The notes under the pieces: model-generated
Seen by the model: only the letters and a program-made list of their open reading frames with translations
Told to the model about the DNA's origin: nothing
Databases searched by the model: none
Origin: Pyronema omphalodes
Lineage: Eukaryota; Ascomycota; Pezizomycetes; Pezizales; Pyronemataceae
NCBI GenBank assembly: GCA_024516155.1
Contig: JAJJXM010000012.1
Coordinates: 868,001-932,000 of the forward strand
Length of the DNA stretch: 64,000 bases
Reading direction: 5' to 3'
Program-made: the position numbers and the translations under genes
Shown: positions 12,341 through 24,701 of the stretch, piece after piece
How the letters are laid out: each line of letters begins with the position of its first letter
Numbering within the stretch: position 1 is the stretch's first letter

Positions 12341-14004
12341 ATGATCGGACACATTTTCTGGCTAGACAGCTCTGAGGGCGAGAACGGCGATGAGCTGTTA
12401 CATGTGACGTATGGAACTAACGCGCACGATGAAAATCAGGTCGACGATTCACAGATATGTGTCGTGATGGTCGGACTTCCGGCGCGGGGAAAATCACTGA
12501 TAGCACAGAAGAGTGGGTTTCCTGATCTCAGTAGTTTTCTGGTCGGCGGTGAGTCGGAGGCTCGGATCGCTGACAGCTGGCAGTCGTTCGGTACCTGAAG
12601 TGGCTCTCAATCAACGCTAAGAGCTTCAATGTCGGCTCCTACCGTCGCGCCGATACCCCACAACCCAACGCCGAATTCTTCAACACCGGCAACACGGAGG
12701 GAGAGCGGATGCGACGAGCAGCTGCCGAGGCGGCTGTTTCGGACATGCTCAAGTGGTTCGGCGAGGGTGGTCACGTGGCTATCCTTGATGCAACCAACTC
12801 CACGAAAGCCCGCCGATCGTGGATCAAGGAGCAGTGCGACGCGAAGGGTTACGAGTGCTTGTTCGTAGAGAGCCGATGCGATGACCCGGATCTAGTTCTC
12901 AGCAACGTATTGTCAGTAAAGACTAGCAGCCCAGACTACGTTGGACAGGATCCCGAAGATGCGGTCAAGGACTTTATGGCGAGAATTAGAAATTATGAGA
13001 AGGTCTATCAGAGCATTGGCGACGAGGAGCAGGTTACTTTTGTCAAGCTTATCAATGTCGGTTCTCAAGTCGTCATCAACGCCGTTCAAAACTACCTCCA
13101 GACGAGAATCATCTACTTTACAATGAACCTCCACATTACTCCCCGGTCTATCTGGCTCTCCCGCCACGGTGAATCGCAGTACAACGTCGAGGGAAAGATT
13201 GGTGGAGATGCAGATCTCTCAGTGCGCGGTTACGCCTACGCTCAGGCGCTCCCTGAACTCGTCGCTAAATCCGTCGGCGATGCAGACATCACCCTCTGGA
13301 CCTCCACCATGAAGCGCACCATCCAAACCGCACAGCACCTAAAATATGCCAAGAAGCAGTGGAAAGCATTGGACGAGCTTGATGCCGGTGTTTGCGACGG
13401 TCTCACCTACGAGGAAATCGAGGAGAGATACCCTGAAGACTTCCGGGCCAGAGACGACGACAAATACAACTACCGCTACCATGGAGGAGAGAGTTACCGT
13501 GATGTCGTCACCCGTTTGGAACCTATTATCATGGAAATGGAGCGCGGAGAAAACATCATGGTTGTCACCCACCAGGCTGTTCTAAGATGCATCTATGCAT
13601 ACTTTATGAACGTTCCCCAAGACCAGAGTCCCTGGATGGAGATTCCTTTGCACACCGTTATCAAGCTCACTCCCCGAGCTTACGGTACCCAGGAGGAGAG
13701 GTGAGCACTCATAGTCTTTGCTGCAGAAATGAATAAAAGCTAATTTGCGAATAGATTCAAAGCCGATATCCCCGCAGTCTCTACCTTCCGTGCGAAATAC
13801 GCTAGCGCAAACATGGGCGCTGGTAGCGAAGAAGCCTCCGAGAATGCTGCTGCACCCACGGAAGCTCCCGCAAAGGTCGATGACGTCGCCAATGCTGCTA
13901 CTACCGAAGCGAAAGACGCTTTCATCGCCTCTGTAGTCGCTGCTAATGACGTTGCAAAGGCGCGAGGAATCGAGGTTAATGGTGATACGCTTGTTACAGA
14001 GTAA
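12341..14004 (+). CDS. 6-phosphofructo-2-kinase / fructose-2,6-bisphosphatase
   Basis: Exons 12341-12512, 12584-13700 and 13755-14004 give 512 residues. The first intron uses a GTGGGT donor and splits an Ile codon so that LIAQK joins IVRYLKWLSINA, as in the family. The cytosolic enzyme makes and breaks fructose 2,6-bisphosphate, the activator of phosphofructokinase. Kinase half: Walker A GLPARGKS (45-52), YRRAD, ILDATNST. Phosphatase half: RHGES with the phospho-accepting His near residue 252, and VVTHQAV with His near 387. Both catalytic centres look complete, unlike yeast Pfk26 which has lost the phosphatase His. The C-terminal 80 residues are Ala-rich and unconserved. A pyrimidine-rich leader precedes the ATG. 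Confidence 0.95.
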
Positions 14005-15949
14005 TTCTGTGACACCAGGTGGGATGAAGTATATACACGAGGCGACGCTTGTTTGCTAGGTGTAAATTATGGTACATGGTAGAAAGTCGGAAAGACGAAG
14101 AATAAGAAGAACAAGAAGAAGGGGTTTATTACGGGCGTTCAGGCGTGCAGTAACGAATATTGCTAAGCATAAATATCTGGGTTCGGTTGTTAACTTGTTT
14201 TTTTTCTGTCTATTTTTTACATTCTGTTTTTGTTTTTTTTGTTTTTTTATGTATACAAACGAAACGAAGGGATACCGGGATGGGATGGGATGGGTTTTTC
14301 TAGATCTCCTCTTCTTTTTTCATGTTTTATTACTAGGAGCTCGCGATATTTTTTTTGCATACATCTAGAAAGGAATAGAAAATGCAATTTATCGTTGGCG
14401 TATCTTTTCTCTTTTTTTTTCTCGGGTTTGGTGAGATTAGTTGGGCAGAGTTGGGCAGAGTTGTGTGGTGGGGTGGGGTGTCTGTCTGTCGGTCGGGGAA
14501 TTTTCCCCGCGAAATCGATAGACAGGGTAATGATTCTTGGCAAGCTTATAAAATGGGAAAAAACCACCGGCTACACGACATCACTTCACCCCGCTACTTT
14601 CTACCGCTTTACCCCCCCACCTCTCCACCCCTCTACGCCAACGCAGCCGCAACCGTAACCCAAACGCAACCGGAACCGCAACGTCCGCAGGAATGACTTC
14701 ATCCCCTATCTACAGTCTACAGTCTACACCGTCTTTGATTAATTAACTGGCTACGAATTGGAGTGTATGTTGATTAAGCGAAGATGGATGGATGGATGAC
14801 AGATGAGGGATGAGTTGGTTCTGTTGGAGGATTGTGGGTTTCGGGTCTCGCGTTTTGGTGTTTGGGGAGTATCTGCGTTCCCCTTGTCTTGAGGCTTCTC
14901 TCCTCGAGGCTTCTTTCTTTGCGGGATTCGCAGTCCCATTCCCATTCTACCTACGTCAAAGCAATCTCAGTGGAGGAGATGATATAAGATGAGCTTAGAT
15001 TATCATATCTGATGAGCTGAGATACCTTAACTAAAAGAAACCTCGCCGAGCCAATGCCGCTTTTCTTCAATCGAGTGTGAGCATTGGAACCTTTTTCTAG
15101 GTGGCGAGGAAGAATAATGTTTGAAAAGATAACAGGAATGTCCCGTTTGCATAGTTCCCTCGCCTGAAAATCATTTCCATGGGTTTTGAGGGTGGAATTT
15201 TTTGGGCTTCTACATTTACACGTCTTGGTACATATTTTTAATTTCACTTTTTGTCTTTTCAATTTTTTTTGGGTCGGATTGTGATTGAGATGTGAAGATG
15301 AAGTTGAAGTGAAGAATAGGCGATTGGTCGACAGGTTACTCAGGAGTCAGCACTACCATCGTTCTCGGATCTGAGATGGTATTCAGTTATGAGACGCTTG
15401 GTGTGCGGTGTAGAGAATACGGAAATCGTAACTCTCACGCTGTAAAATCAATGAAGCGTGAATCCTTCTCTTCTTTCTATGTACCTTTGCATGCGTGCGA
15501 AAGGATCAACCATCAAATGGATATCGTGTATAACCCACTCCTGGCCTATAGTCTATCCGTACGGACGTGCTTTGAGATTTTGCAGGACTATGTACCGATA
15601 TGTATATATATATAATCCGTACCCGCGCTCCGCGCTGCATATTCTTTCTTTTCTGGTGTGTGGAAGAAGCAATTATCGACTATGAAGTCATCAACCATTA
15701 AGTCGTCAACCATTAAGTCGTCAACCACTAAGTCGTCAACTACCAAGTCATGTTACATCACACCATCATGATTGAAGAACTTCCCATAAGGCTATAGACA
15801 CGCTATAGCAATAAATTTTCTATTTCATTTTACAGCAGATTGATACGGTAAATTGTTACGAATTCGCTTATCATGATTCTGACCCTAATGCCTTTGTGAT
15901 TTTGGAGTTGCAACTTTTGATGGATTGATTGGTTGATTGATTGGATGGC

Positions 15950-16156
<207 letters not shown>

Positions 16157-16285
16157 GGATGGCATTGTGTTTGGTTGGAAAATTTAATAGAAAATTCGTT
16201 GCTATTGTCTTATGGGAGGATCTCCCATTCGTTGTGTGGTGTATGGTGTATGGTGTATGCTGCATAAGCCAATCTAGTCCAGTCT

Positions 16286-16410
16286 AATCCAATCCAATCC
16301 CATCCAATCCAATCCAATCCAATCCAATCCAATCCAATCCAATCCAATCCAATCCAATCCAATCCAATCCAATCCAATCCAATCCAATCCAATCCAATCC
16401 AACGCAATCC
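16286..16410. repeat. (AATCC)n array, about 24 copies
   Basis: A pentamer array about 130 bases after the GATT array, with CATCC and AACGC variants at its edges. In the other orientation it reads GGATT, so both arrays share a GATT core and may have grown from related seeds. Confidence 0.93.
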
Positions 16411-17127
16411 AACTCCCCCTCCCCCTTCAGAGCCTTTCGGGAATAGGTTATAGTTTTTGTGGATTACATTTATTTAGCCCCCCCCCCCCTAAGTACATAT
16501 ACGGGGGGTACATATCTATTTTAGTTATCTTAGTTATGTTAGTTATCTTAGTTATCTTAGTTATTTTACGGTATATTAAATATTCATATATTCATGCACG
16601 CGTATTGTTATTGTAGATTTTGATATTTGAGAATTGAGAATTGAAATTTTGATTCTTGAGTTCACTGTCTATGGACTTTGATTTTGGTTGCTGGTGTTTA
16701 GGTTTGGGTTGCTGGTGTTTGGGTTGGGTTATGTGCTCGTGATGAGGGAAGATACAGCTACTTCTACTGCTACTGCTACTGTTATATCTAAATCCAAATC
16801 CTCGCCTACGCTCACCAATATAATAATCACAACACACCCTATCCCCCATCCCGCAGCCCCATAACATAACCAAACAACAATAATCACAACAGGGGAATAG
16901 TGAGAGATTCATTAAGAATGTTGTAACATCTAGTTCTAGTGCATGGGGCGGAGTGAGGGGTTTGTATTGGTAATTTTTAGGTTTGTATATCGGTATATCG
17001 GTGTATCGGTGTATGGTGTACGGTGTACGGTGTACTTGTTTTTATTTTTCTTCTCATGAACACCCCCACCCTCCCCAATAACAGGGCGGTTTTATTTTTT
17101 TTGAGATAATTGCTTTGCGCGTTTTCC

Positions 17128-17145
17128 GGGGGGGGGGGGGGGGGG
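17128..17145. repeat. G18 homopolymer followed by (TTTTCTGTG)n
   Basis: Eighteen G residues directly followed by four copies of a TTTCTGTGT nonamer to about 17185. Confidence 0.85.
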
Positions 17146-17726
17146 TTTCTGTTTTCTGTGTTTTCTGTGTTTTCTGTGTTTTCTGTGTTTTTTTTTGAGT
17201 TCTGTAACTTTTTTTTCGGAATTTTCTCTCCGTCAATATTCATCTATACAACTTTTACCAGCATATAACCATGCGTATCTAACCTCAACTCCCAGCCATA
17301 ATCAATTACCCATAACCTCAAGTAAGTATGGGGATGAGATAATACTCGATTCCTTGGACCATAGTACCGGCGGAGACTTATAGTCTTATAGCCTCATGAC
17401 TAAACCACTGGACGTAGAAATTACCGGTCAGAAGAGTTGAAAGAGACGTACTCCGATGCACTTTATGTCCAATCCCGCTTGCTTATTTACATCATCCCCA
17501 TAGCATCTATTTCCTCTTTTCCTCCTACAAAATCCTACCTACAACAATACCTACTAACATTCACCGCCACCAATCTATAATAAGCTCCTTTCTTTTCTTG
17601 CTGCTAGTAAATCCTACATACAGCAATACCTAGTGGCATAAACGAACAAACAACATTCCCAAGAACATCTCCACTGTCCAGGATATCCCCCTATCCAGAA
17701 CACAACCAATCACCCATAGCCCCTAA

Positions 17727-20258
17727 TCACAAAACACATTCCTCCGCCAAATTCCTCCAAATCCCAATCGCCTCACTACATTCACGAAAACACTGCGCAT
17801 ACCGCTAACTTTTCCGCAATGGCATGAACCCATCCCAAGTATCCAGAAACTCCTTCATGTGATTTGTAGCAGGTTCCGGCAACTTGGTACTATGTGAAGG
17901 AGGTTCATCATTTGCCCGCCGATATCAAGATTCCCCGGTATCTGATAACTGTCTACCCTGGAGGATGGGGTAGGACTCGGTACCTCGGAGAAATGGTTGT
18001 TTAGACAGAATGTTATGGCTGTTTCGACGGCGGCGAAGGAGGGCGGGAGATGGGGAGTTTCTAGTAGGGAACCTTGTTGGCTAGGACAGTATGCGAGGAG
18101 TGGTAGAAGCGTAGTTACTAGATTGTACTCTATTCGTTGGAGTAGAGTGCGGACTGCAGCGGTGTCGGAGGAGCCCTGCAGACTTGTGACCGAAACATTG
18201 GTGGTAGGCGCAACGGGTAGAGAAGGTGATGCGTTCATGTCTGACCCTCCTTGTTTGTATTTATAGTCAACCATAGCGTCGAGAGAGGACAGTATCTCTG
18301 CTGCTTCCAGAGGCTTCACTTCTTTCACTGAGATGGGTTTTATGTCTACCCGGGATTAGCAGGGAAAGTTGTCAGTGAATTGGTTGAAGATACTTACTGG
18401 AAGTTATGGCTTTTGTACCGGGATTGGTATCGTTGAAGAGTAGGGGTGTTTGGTGCTTTTCCTGCTCCTTAGTATTGCCTGGTGGCATTTAAACCTCTGT
18501 GGTTTTTCTCCTCCTGCTATATTCTACCGACAGCGGTGCCTAGTGGCATTTATCAATAGCTAGAGAAGCCCCCATCTACTCTGGCTTCCTCGCTACCAAC
18601 CGTTTCTTTTTGGCGCTGGACCCATATGTAGTCCTGGCTCATTGTTTCTCATTTTTTCGTGGACCCAGTTGTTCGCCTTCCTAGCTAACGTTGCGGTGGG
18701 TGTTTTCTATCCACGCCGCAATGTAGTAGACGCGCTACTCCTCTTCAGTCCATCCAGTTCCATTATCACCGCCCATGGAACCATGAGAACATTTCCCCAG
18801 TCCCTGTTTCCTTCCAGAAGTTTTCCCACCAGGGGTAAATCCGAAAGAAGGAAATTGGTATCCAAAACCATGACCCATCTTGTTGGTAATACTGGGGCTC
18901 GGATCCGGCTATCTGAATTATCCTAGATTTTAATGTCAGTAGGAATAACAGATGATGGTAACCCTAGGATACATACATCGTGCTCTAGAATATGATGAGA
19001 AGTGCTTTGACGTTCTCCTCCAAGGGCCCCGACGATGTGTTCGGCAACTGATGGATCATTGAAATCCAGCATTAACGTATCCCCCTCTTCGTCCAACACG
19101 ATCGTCTGTGTAGGAATATATAGCATCACTGTACTATCATCCTGTGCCCATCGCGAATCGCCCAGTCCGCTGGTCTTAAATAGTGATGTTGTAGCTGTCG
19201 GTCCTGTGGCTTTATCATTGGAGTTTGCATGCGAGCCACGGCTGCGTGGTTCCCTGGGATGTCTAGCTTTCGGGGTGGATCGGCTACTATTGTCCTGATA
19301 GGCGGATGAATCGTTCAGTTCGGGTGCCTGTGCCCATCTGGAGCTTCTTATATCTCCAAGTTCCGGCATCTCTATTTCGGGAAGGCGGGGGACTTCTGGT
19401 TTTGCGGCAAAGAATTCTCGACAGTTCTCATCGCCCAGTCCGCTGGTCTTGAATTTTGATTTTGTAGCTGTCGGTCCTGTGGGTTTATCAGTGGAGTTTG
19501 CATGCGAGCCACGGCTGCGTCTTGAGAGGTTGATGAAAGGTTCGGTCCAGCTTCCTTCGCTTATCTCAATCTATTTATATCGAGATCTAATTCGGGACGG
19601 TAGGGATTGATTGCAGTGTTGCATCAAATCAAAGCATCTAGTGATGTGTCATTGCAGGTTTGCATTGAAGTATCCCCTTCTTCGCCTCAAAAGATCGTAT
19701 GTGTAGGACCGGGATTATCATAGTTTACTTCTGCACTGATATTTTCAGAAATATGTGAAGCATGTGACGAAATCGAAGTTTGAAAATGGCGTGGACATAA
19801 TGAAATTTCTCGTCGAGTACTCTCACATGACGCCCATTGAGGACTGCCCACTCCTCCCGGTCCGGGTGGCGATTTTTAATTTCTGGGCCTTTTTGGTTTA
19901 TTAGCGGGGATCATATGCTGTCCGCGCCTGTGGGGTTTTCTAGCATTTGTTGCTTTTAGGGTGGATTGGGTACTGTCGTCCTGAGAACTGTTTATGCCAC
20001 CGGATGTGCCACGGCTGCTATGTACCCTAGCATTTGTTGCTTTTGGGGTAGATTGGGTACTGTCGTTCCGTGTAGTAGATAAATGGTTTGGGCCGGGTTT
20101 CTTTGCTCGTATCGAGCTTTTTATGTCGTCGATTATCGGAATTTTTACTCCGGGAAGGTAGAGGACTTCTATTATTGTTGTGACGAGTTTTCGACAGTGA
20201 TTTCCGTTCTCGATTCTCGATTTGAGGTCTGGTTTGAGTCAGAAACGAAATTGTACAT
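17727..20258 (-). pseudogene. SWT1-like PIN-domain gene, copy A, degenerate
   Basis: Homologous along its length to 22306-24268. From the 5' end: an N-terminus with SDSNQTSNRES that soon meets a stop; a jumbled stretch with repeated SRWAQ-type segments and an internal duplication of the CEPRLR/SLEFA region (about 19200-19300 and 19440-19520); the module LDEEGDTLMLDFNDPSV; a short intron; then a PIN-like core with VMVLDTNFLLSDLPLVGKLL and VPWAVIMELDGLKRSS. The SWT1 family is nuclear RNA endonucleases acting in mRNP quality control, and the acidic residues of VLDTN and MELD are retained here. An in-frame TAG follows TTLRRG, another TAG lies in the C-terminal helical region (LRKS-stop), and the gene would end at 17727 (EECVL-stop). 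The SWT1 assignment rests on motif likeness. Almost certainly not functional. Confidence 0.65.
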
Positions 20259-22305
20259 GATGACACAAAAGGTAAAGCAAGAAGGCACGTCAAGATTTCG
20301 AAAATAATTCGCGAGATTGAGATCTAAGGCCCGAGTGTCTCTGAACTCGAACGAAATTGCGTGGGGTGAAGTTGTAGGTTGGATATGGAGGATCAATTGA
20401 AGTCACTTCACGGGTGAAACGAAGCGGGAATAGCACTCACATTGACTCTTGAGAAAACATCTGTCCTTGAAATCGGAATTGTTGAAAAGAGAACGTTGTG
20501 GAGGTGGAGAATAATTAATCGTGTTCAAAAATGGTACTGAAGAAACGTTTCACGAGCATAGAACGTTCGTAACACGCATAGCCAAGCCACACACACGGCC
20601 ACAGAAACAAGACGTATCCCTGTCGATTGCGCACTTCCGCTATATTGCCTTTTGTCGGAAACGTTCTTTCCTGAGACTTACCAGTTCACAGAAATTATTC
20701 CACAACCTTTAAAATGTTTTTCTTTAAGCCAGTATCTATATTGTAGCATTTCAGAATGTTCTCCGTGTGCGACAAAAGCCATCGAGAGCAATTCAACCCC
20801 CCCGCTCAATCTCAGCGAACTCACCGGATTCCCTACTTCTACTACCATAACACGACCAGTCGAAAACCTCCTTACAAGGTGAGCCCAGACGAGCCGATTA
20901 TTCCATCTGGAAGCGCGAATCGACATTATTCGTGCTACGACTCTCCGGCGCAAGCACTGCGACTCTCAATCCAGCTATGGCGCAAATTACAGAAGAACTC
21001 GCGGACGAATTTCATAAGTAGCAAATTGGTCAACACCGTATTGAGCAATCCTAATCACCTCTACATCCGCCGTTTCATGAATTCGAGAAGAAGAAAGCAG
21101 CAGTCTATATATATAATTTTCATCCTGCATTTCACCGAAGCATTATAAAAAGTATCAGCGAATCCCCCCAAAATTCACGGTTTATTGAAACTTTAAAGCC
21201 CAGGACTTATATTTTTCTTCACAATCGTTCCTAGTAGTATCCCTAACATCGGTGATATTTATTTCATTCATATCACTCAATATTTACATACACGGTATAG
21301 CCATAGCCTTCGCAACCTCGATTTTCCAGTCAAAACTTTGAAAAATATTGCATATGTACCAATGCTATGTAGGAGGAAGTATGTATGAGCATAAAACACG
21401 GTTCACGGGGATTTTTTCAGTCCCGGATCTTTGTGGCATCATATTTCTTTCTACAGCCGTTACCGGGCAATAAAGTATTTTAATTTTTCCGATACAGATG
21501 TTTCATGCGTAATCCGGGAACTATTGGAAAACGCCATACAATCTACAATATCCATTATCCATTATTCACTATCCATTATCCAACCAATTCCGGCAAGGTG
21601 AAGGTTTAAGGCAACAGGAACGGGAATGGGAACACGAAACGCGAAAAAAAAAAGAAAAGGAAAAGAAAAAGAAAAGGAAAAGAAAAAGAAAAAAAAAACT
21701 TCCATCCATATGTATATAGGTGTAGCTTTGAAGCGCCCCCCCCCCCCCCCCACCCCAGCTTCCCCGCCCAAGAAGAGATGTTTTTTGTGATTGGAGGGAT
21801 ACAGACGGCGTTTTGTGTTTTGAGTGTGAGGATGCATGTTGGTGAGGATCTACAGAGAGATGACATAGAAGATGGAACGTGCTTGGAGTATTATTACGTA
21901 TCCAAGGACGGTCCTGGAAAAGAAGAGGGTTGAGGTGAAAGAGATTAATACCGGAAAAACTGGGAAATAGGGCAGGAATCACCTGCGAAATAGAAGAGAG
22001 TGTCACAGAAATTTATGTAAACAGCAAAATATAATTTATTACAAAGTCCGAATGAAATCGGCAGCAAGACTCCAGTAACTATCTTCTCACGAGCTCAAAT
22101 ATATAGAACTTATACAAATATTCCTTTAAAAATGACTCCACCGACTCTCTCCCAGCCTGCTTCCTACTTGAACAACTCTCTCCTTCTTCCAAACGTCATC
22201 GGATACGTGTTTTTGTCTCACGGGCCGTCTTCTCTTCATCTCTGTGAAGATTGTCTCCAGCATGTACCCGTATTCAGAACACAACGAATCAGCTGTGGCC
22301 CCTAA
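20259..22305. other. Spacer between the two SWT1-like copies
   Basis: Apart from an MFS relic (listed) it holds a purine tract of AAAAGAAAAGG units (about 21643-21708), C16 at 21736-21751 and CCATTATC repeats near 21548-21585. The homologous segment of copy B begins at about 22250. Confidence 0.5.
20896..21021 (+). pseudogene. MFS transporter fragment
   Basis: In one frame the + strand reads DYSIWKRESTLFVLRLSG, then ASTATLNPAMAQITEELADEFHK and a stop. This aligns without gaps to the start of the first membrane segment of the MFS gene at the window edge (NWPLWKRDLTLFVLGLSG, ATTAILGPAIAPITKIIVDEFH). No other part of the transporter is recognisable around it, so it is a relic of a transporter of the same family. 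Confidence 0.6.
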
Positions 22306-24268
22306 TCATAAACGGCATTCCCTCGCCAGGTTCCTCCAGATGCCAATCGCCTCACTACGTTCACGGAAGCACTGCGCATACTGCTGGCTTTTCCGCAATG
22401 GCATGAACCTATCCCAAGTATCCAGAAACTCCTTCATGGGATTTGTAGCAGGTGCCAGCGACTTGTACTATGTGAAGGAGGTTCATCACTTGCCCGGCAA
22501 TACCAAGGTTCCCGGGTATCTGATAACTGTATACCCTGGAGGATGGGATATAGCTCGGTATTTCCGGGAAATACCTCGGAGAAATGGTTTTCTAGATAGA
22601 ATGTTATGGCTGTTTCGACGGCGGCGAAGGAGGGCGGGAGATGGGGAGTTCTGGTGGGGAACCTCGTTGGCTACGACAGTATGCGAGGAGTGGTAGAAGC
22701 GTAGTTACTAGATTGTACTCTAGAGTGCTGACTGCTGATCGGGCAGCGGTATCGGGGAAGGCCTGAAGATTTGTGACCGAAACATCCGGAGTAGGGGCAA
22801 CGGGTAGAGAAGGTGATGCGTTCATGTCTGACCCTGCTTGTTTGTCTTTATAATACACCATAGCGTCGAGAGAGGACAGTGTATCTGCTGCAGCCAGAGG
22901 CTTCACTTCTTTCACTGAGATGGGTTTTATATCTACCCGGAATTAGCAGGGAAAGTTGTCAGTGAATTGGTTGAGGGTACTTACTGTAAGTTATAGCTTT
23001 TGTACCGGGACTGGTATCGTTGAAGAGCAGGGAGTTTTTGTGCTTTTCCTCCTCCTTAGTATTGCCTGGTGGCATTTAACCCTCTGTGGTTTTTCTCCTG
23101 CGGTGCCTGCTGGCATTCGTCAATAGCTAGGCAAGCCCCCATCTCCTCTGGCTTCTTCACTACCCACCGTTTCTTTTTTGCGCTGGACCCATAGTCTTGG
23201 CTCATTGTTTCTCATTTTTTCCTGGACCCAGTTGTTCGCCTTCCTAACTAACGTTGCGATGGGTGTTTTCTATCCACGCCGCAACGTAGTAGACGCGCTA
23301 CTCCTCTTCAGTCGATCCAGTCCCATTATCACCGCCCATGGAACCATGAGAACATTTCCCCAGTCCCTGTTTCCTTCCAGAAGTTTTCCCACCAGGGGTA
23401 AATCCAACAGAAGGAAATTCGTATCCAACACCATAAACCACCTTGTTGGTGCTACTGGTTCTCTGACTCGGCTATCTGAATTATCCTAAATCTCAATGTC
23501 AGTGGGAATAATAGATTATGGGGAACTCAGGATACATACATCGTGCTCTAGAATATGATGAGAAGTGCTTTGACGTTCTCCTCCGACTACTCCGACGATC
23601 TGTCTCGCAACTGATGGATCGTTGAAGTCCAGCATTAACGCATCCCCTTCTTCGTCTAAAACAATCGTCGGTGTAGGAATAGAATTATCTCGGCATACTC
23701 CTGTACCGATGTTCTTTGAAATATTTGAAGCATCCGATGGGGTTGGTGCTTGAATAAGGCTCGGGCCCGGTAAACTCTGTGATCGAGGGGGTGGACTTTG
23801 CTCTATATTTTTCTTTGCCTCAATAGCCCCCGCTCCGGAAAAGATGATTGGTAAAGATTTCGCCAGTGGTTTACTAGCATTTTTCAATGCTTGAGGTCTC
23901 AATGGCCTTTTGGACTTTTGTATACCATCTTTCTGTGCCCTAGATGGCAGCGCTGTATTATCATCCTGTGCCCATCGCGAACCGCTCAGTCCCCCGGACC
24001 CGGATTGTGATGTTGTAATTGTAGGTCTTGCATGCGGGCCACGGCTGCGGGGTGCCCTAGGATTTGTGGCTTTCGGGGTGGATCGGGTACTGTTGTCCCG
24101 AGAAGTAGATGAAGCGCTCGGTTCGGGTGCCTGTGCCCATCTGGAACTGCTTATATCGCCGAGTATCGGCATCTCTATTTCGGGAAGATAGGAAACTCCT
24201 GGTATTGCGGCAAAAAACTCTTGATAGTTATCGCCCTTTCGATTTGAGGCCTGATTCGAGTCGGACAT
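22306..24268 (-). pseudogene. SWT1-like PIN-domain gene, copy B
   Basis: Better preserved than copy A. Exon 1 (24268-23540) codes 243 residues with two SRWAQ motifs (ISSSRWAQAPE, SGSRWAQDD), a Ser/Pro-rich linker and LDEEGDALMLDFNDPS. A 54-base intron (GTATGT...TTTAG) leads in frame into exon 2 from 23485 with FMVLDTNFLLLDLPLVG and VPWAVIMGLDRLKRSS. A TAG at 23272-23270 follows TTLRRG at the same site as in copy A. Beyond it coding potential continues (RKANNWVQEKM, then EVKPLAAADTLSSLDAM and YNLVTTLLPLLAYC) to FLDTWDRFMPLRKSQQYAQ and a natural stop at 22306. The MELD acidic residue of copy A is MGLD here. Either a pseudogene or a gene whose TAG is bypassed. Confidence 0.62.
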
Positions 24269-24478
24269 GATAACGTACGAGATGATTGAAGGGATTCAAG
24301 ATTGAGCAAGATGGTATTCCAAGATTCCAAAAACGTTCTGCGAAGTCGAGATCCAAAATTCGAGATCGGAAGTGTGGAGGGTAGAGAGTGGAGGTTAGAA
24401 GTGGAGAGTAGGTAGCAGAGGTTTTTTATGTCGCAAGATCATGAATCAGAGTCATGACCGTCGCTCGTAAAACGCAGC

Positions 24479-24690
24479 GATTTGATTTAATTTGATTTTC
24501 TTGAACGTTCCCAACCTTAAGGTTATAACGTATGTTACAGGTTAAATACGTTTCATTTCTTAGGCCTGTTGCAACCTCTCTTCTTGCTGCTGGTTTTCAT
24601 TCTCGTCGTTACATTTTGGAGCCCTGTTTGCTCTTTTCCCACTCGGCACTCTCATCCCGTCATTCGTAACCTACCTCTCCTTCCCTCCCA
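24479..24690 (-). mobile_element. SINE-like element, copy B
   Basis: About 212 bases bounded by an 11-base direct repeat TAAAACGCAGC (24468-24478 and 24691-24701), which reads as a target-site duplication. The tail (T-rich here, AAATCAAAT-type on the element's own strand) adjoins the left repeat. An internal stretch of about 70 bases present in copies C and E (between CTACAG and TTCATTTCTTGG in + orientation) is deleted. Confidence 0.8.
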
Positions 24691-24701
24691 TAAAACGCAG
24701 C

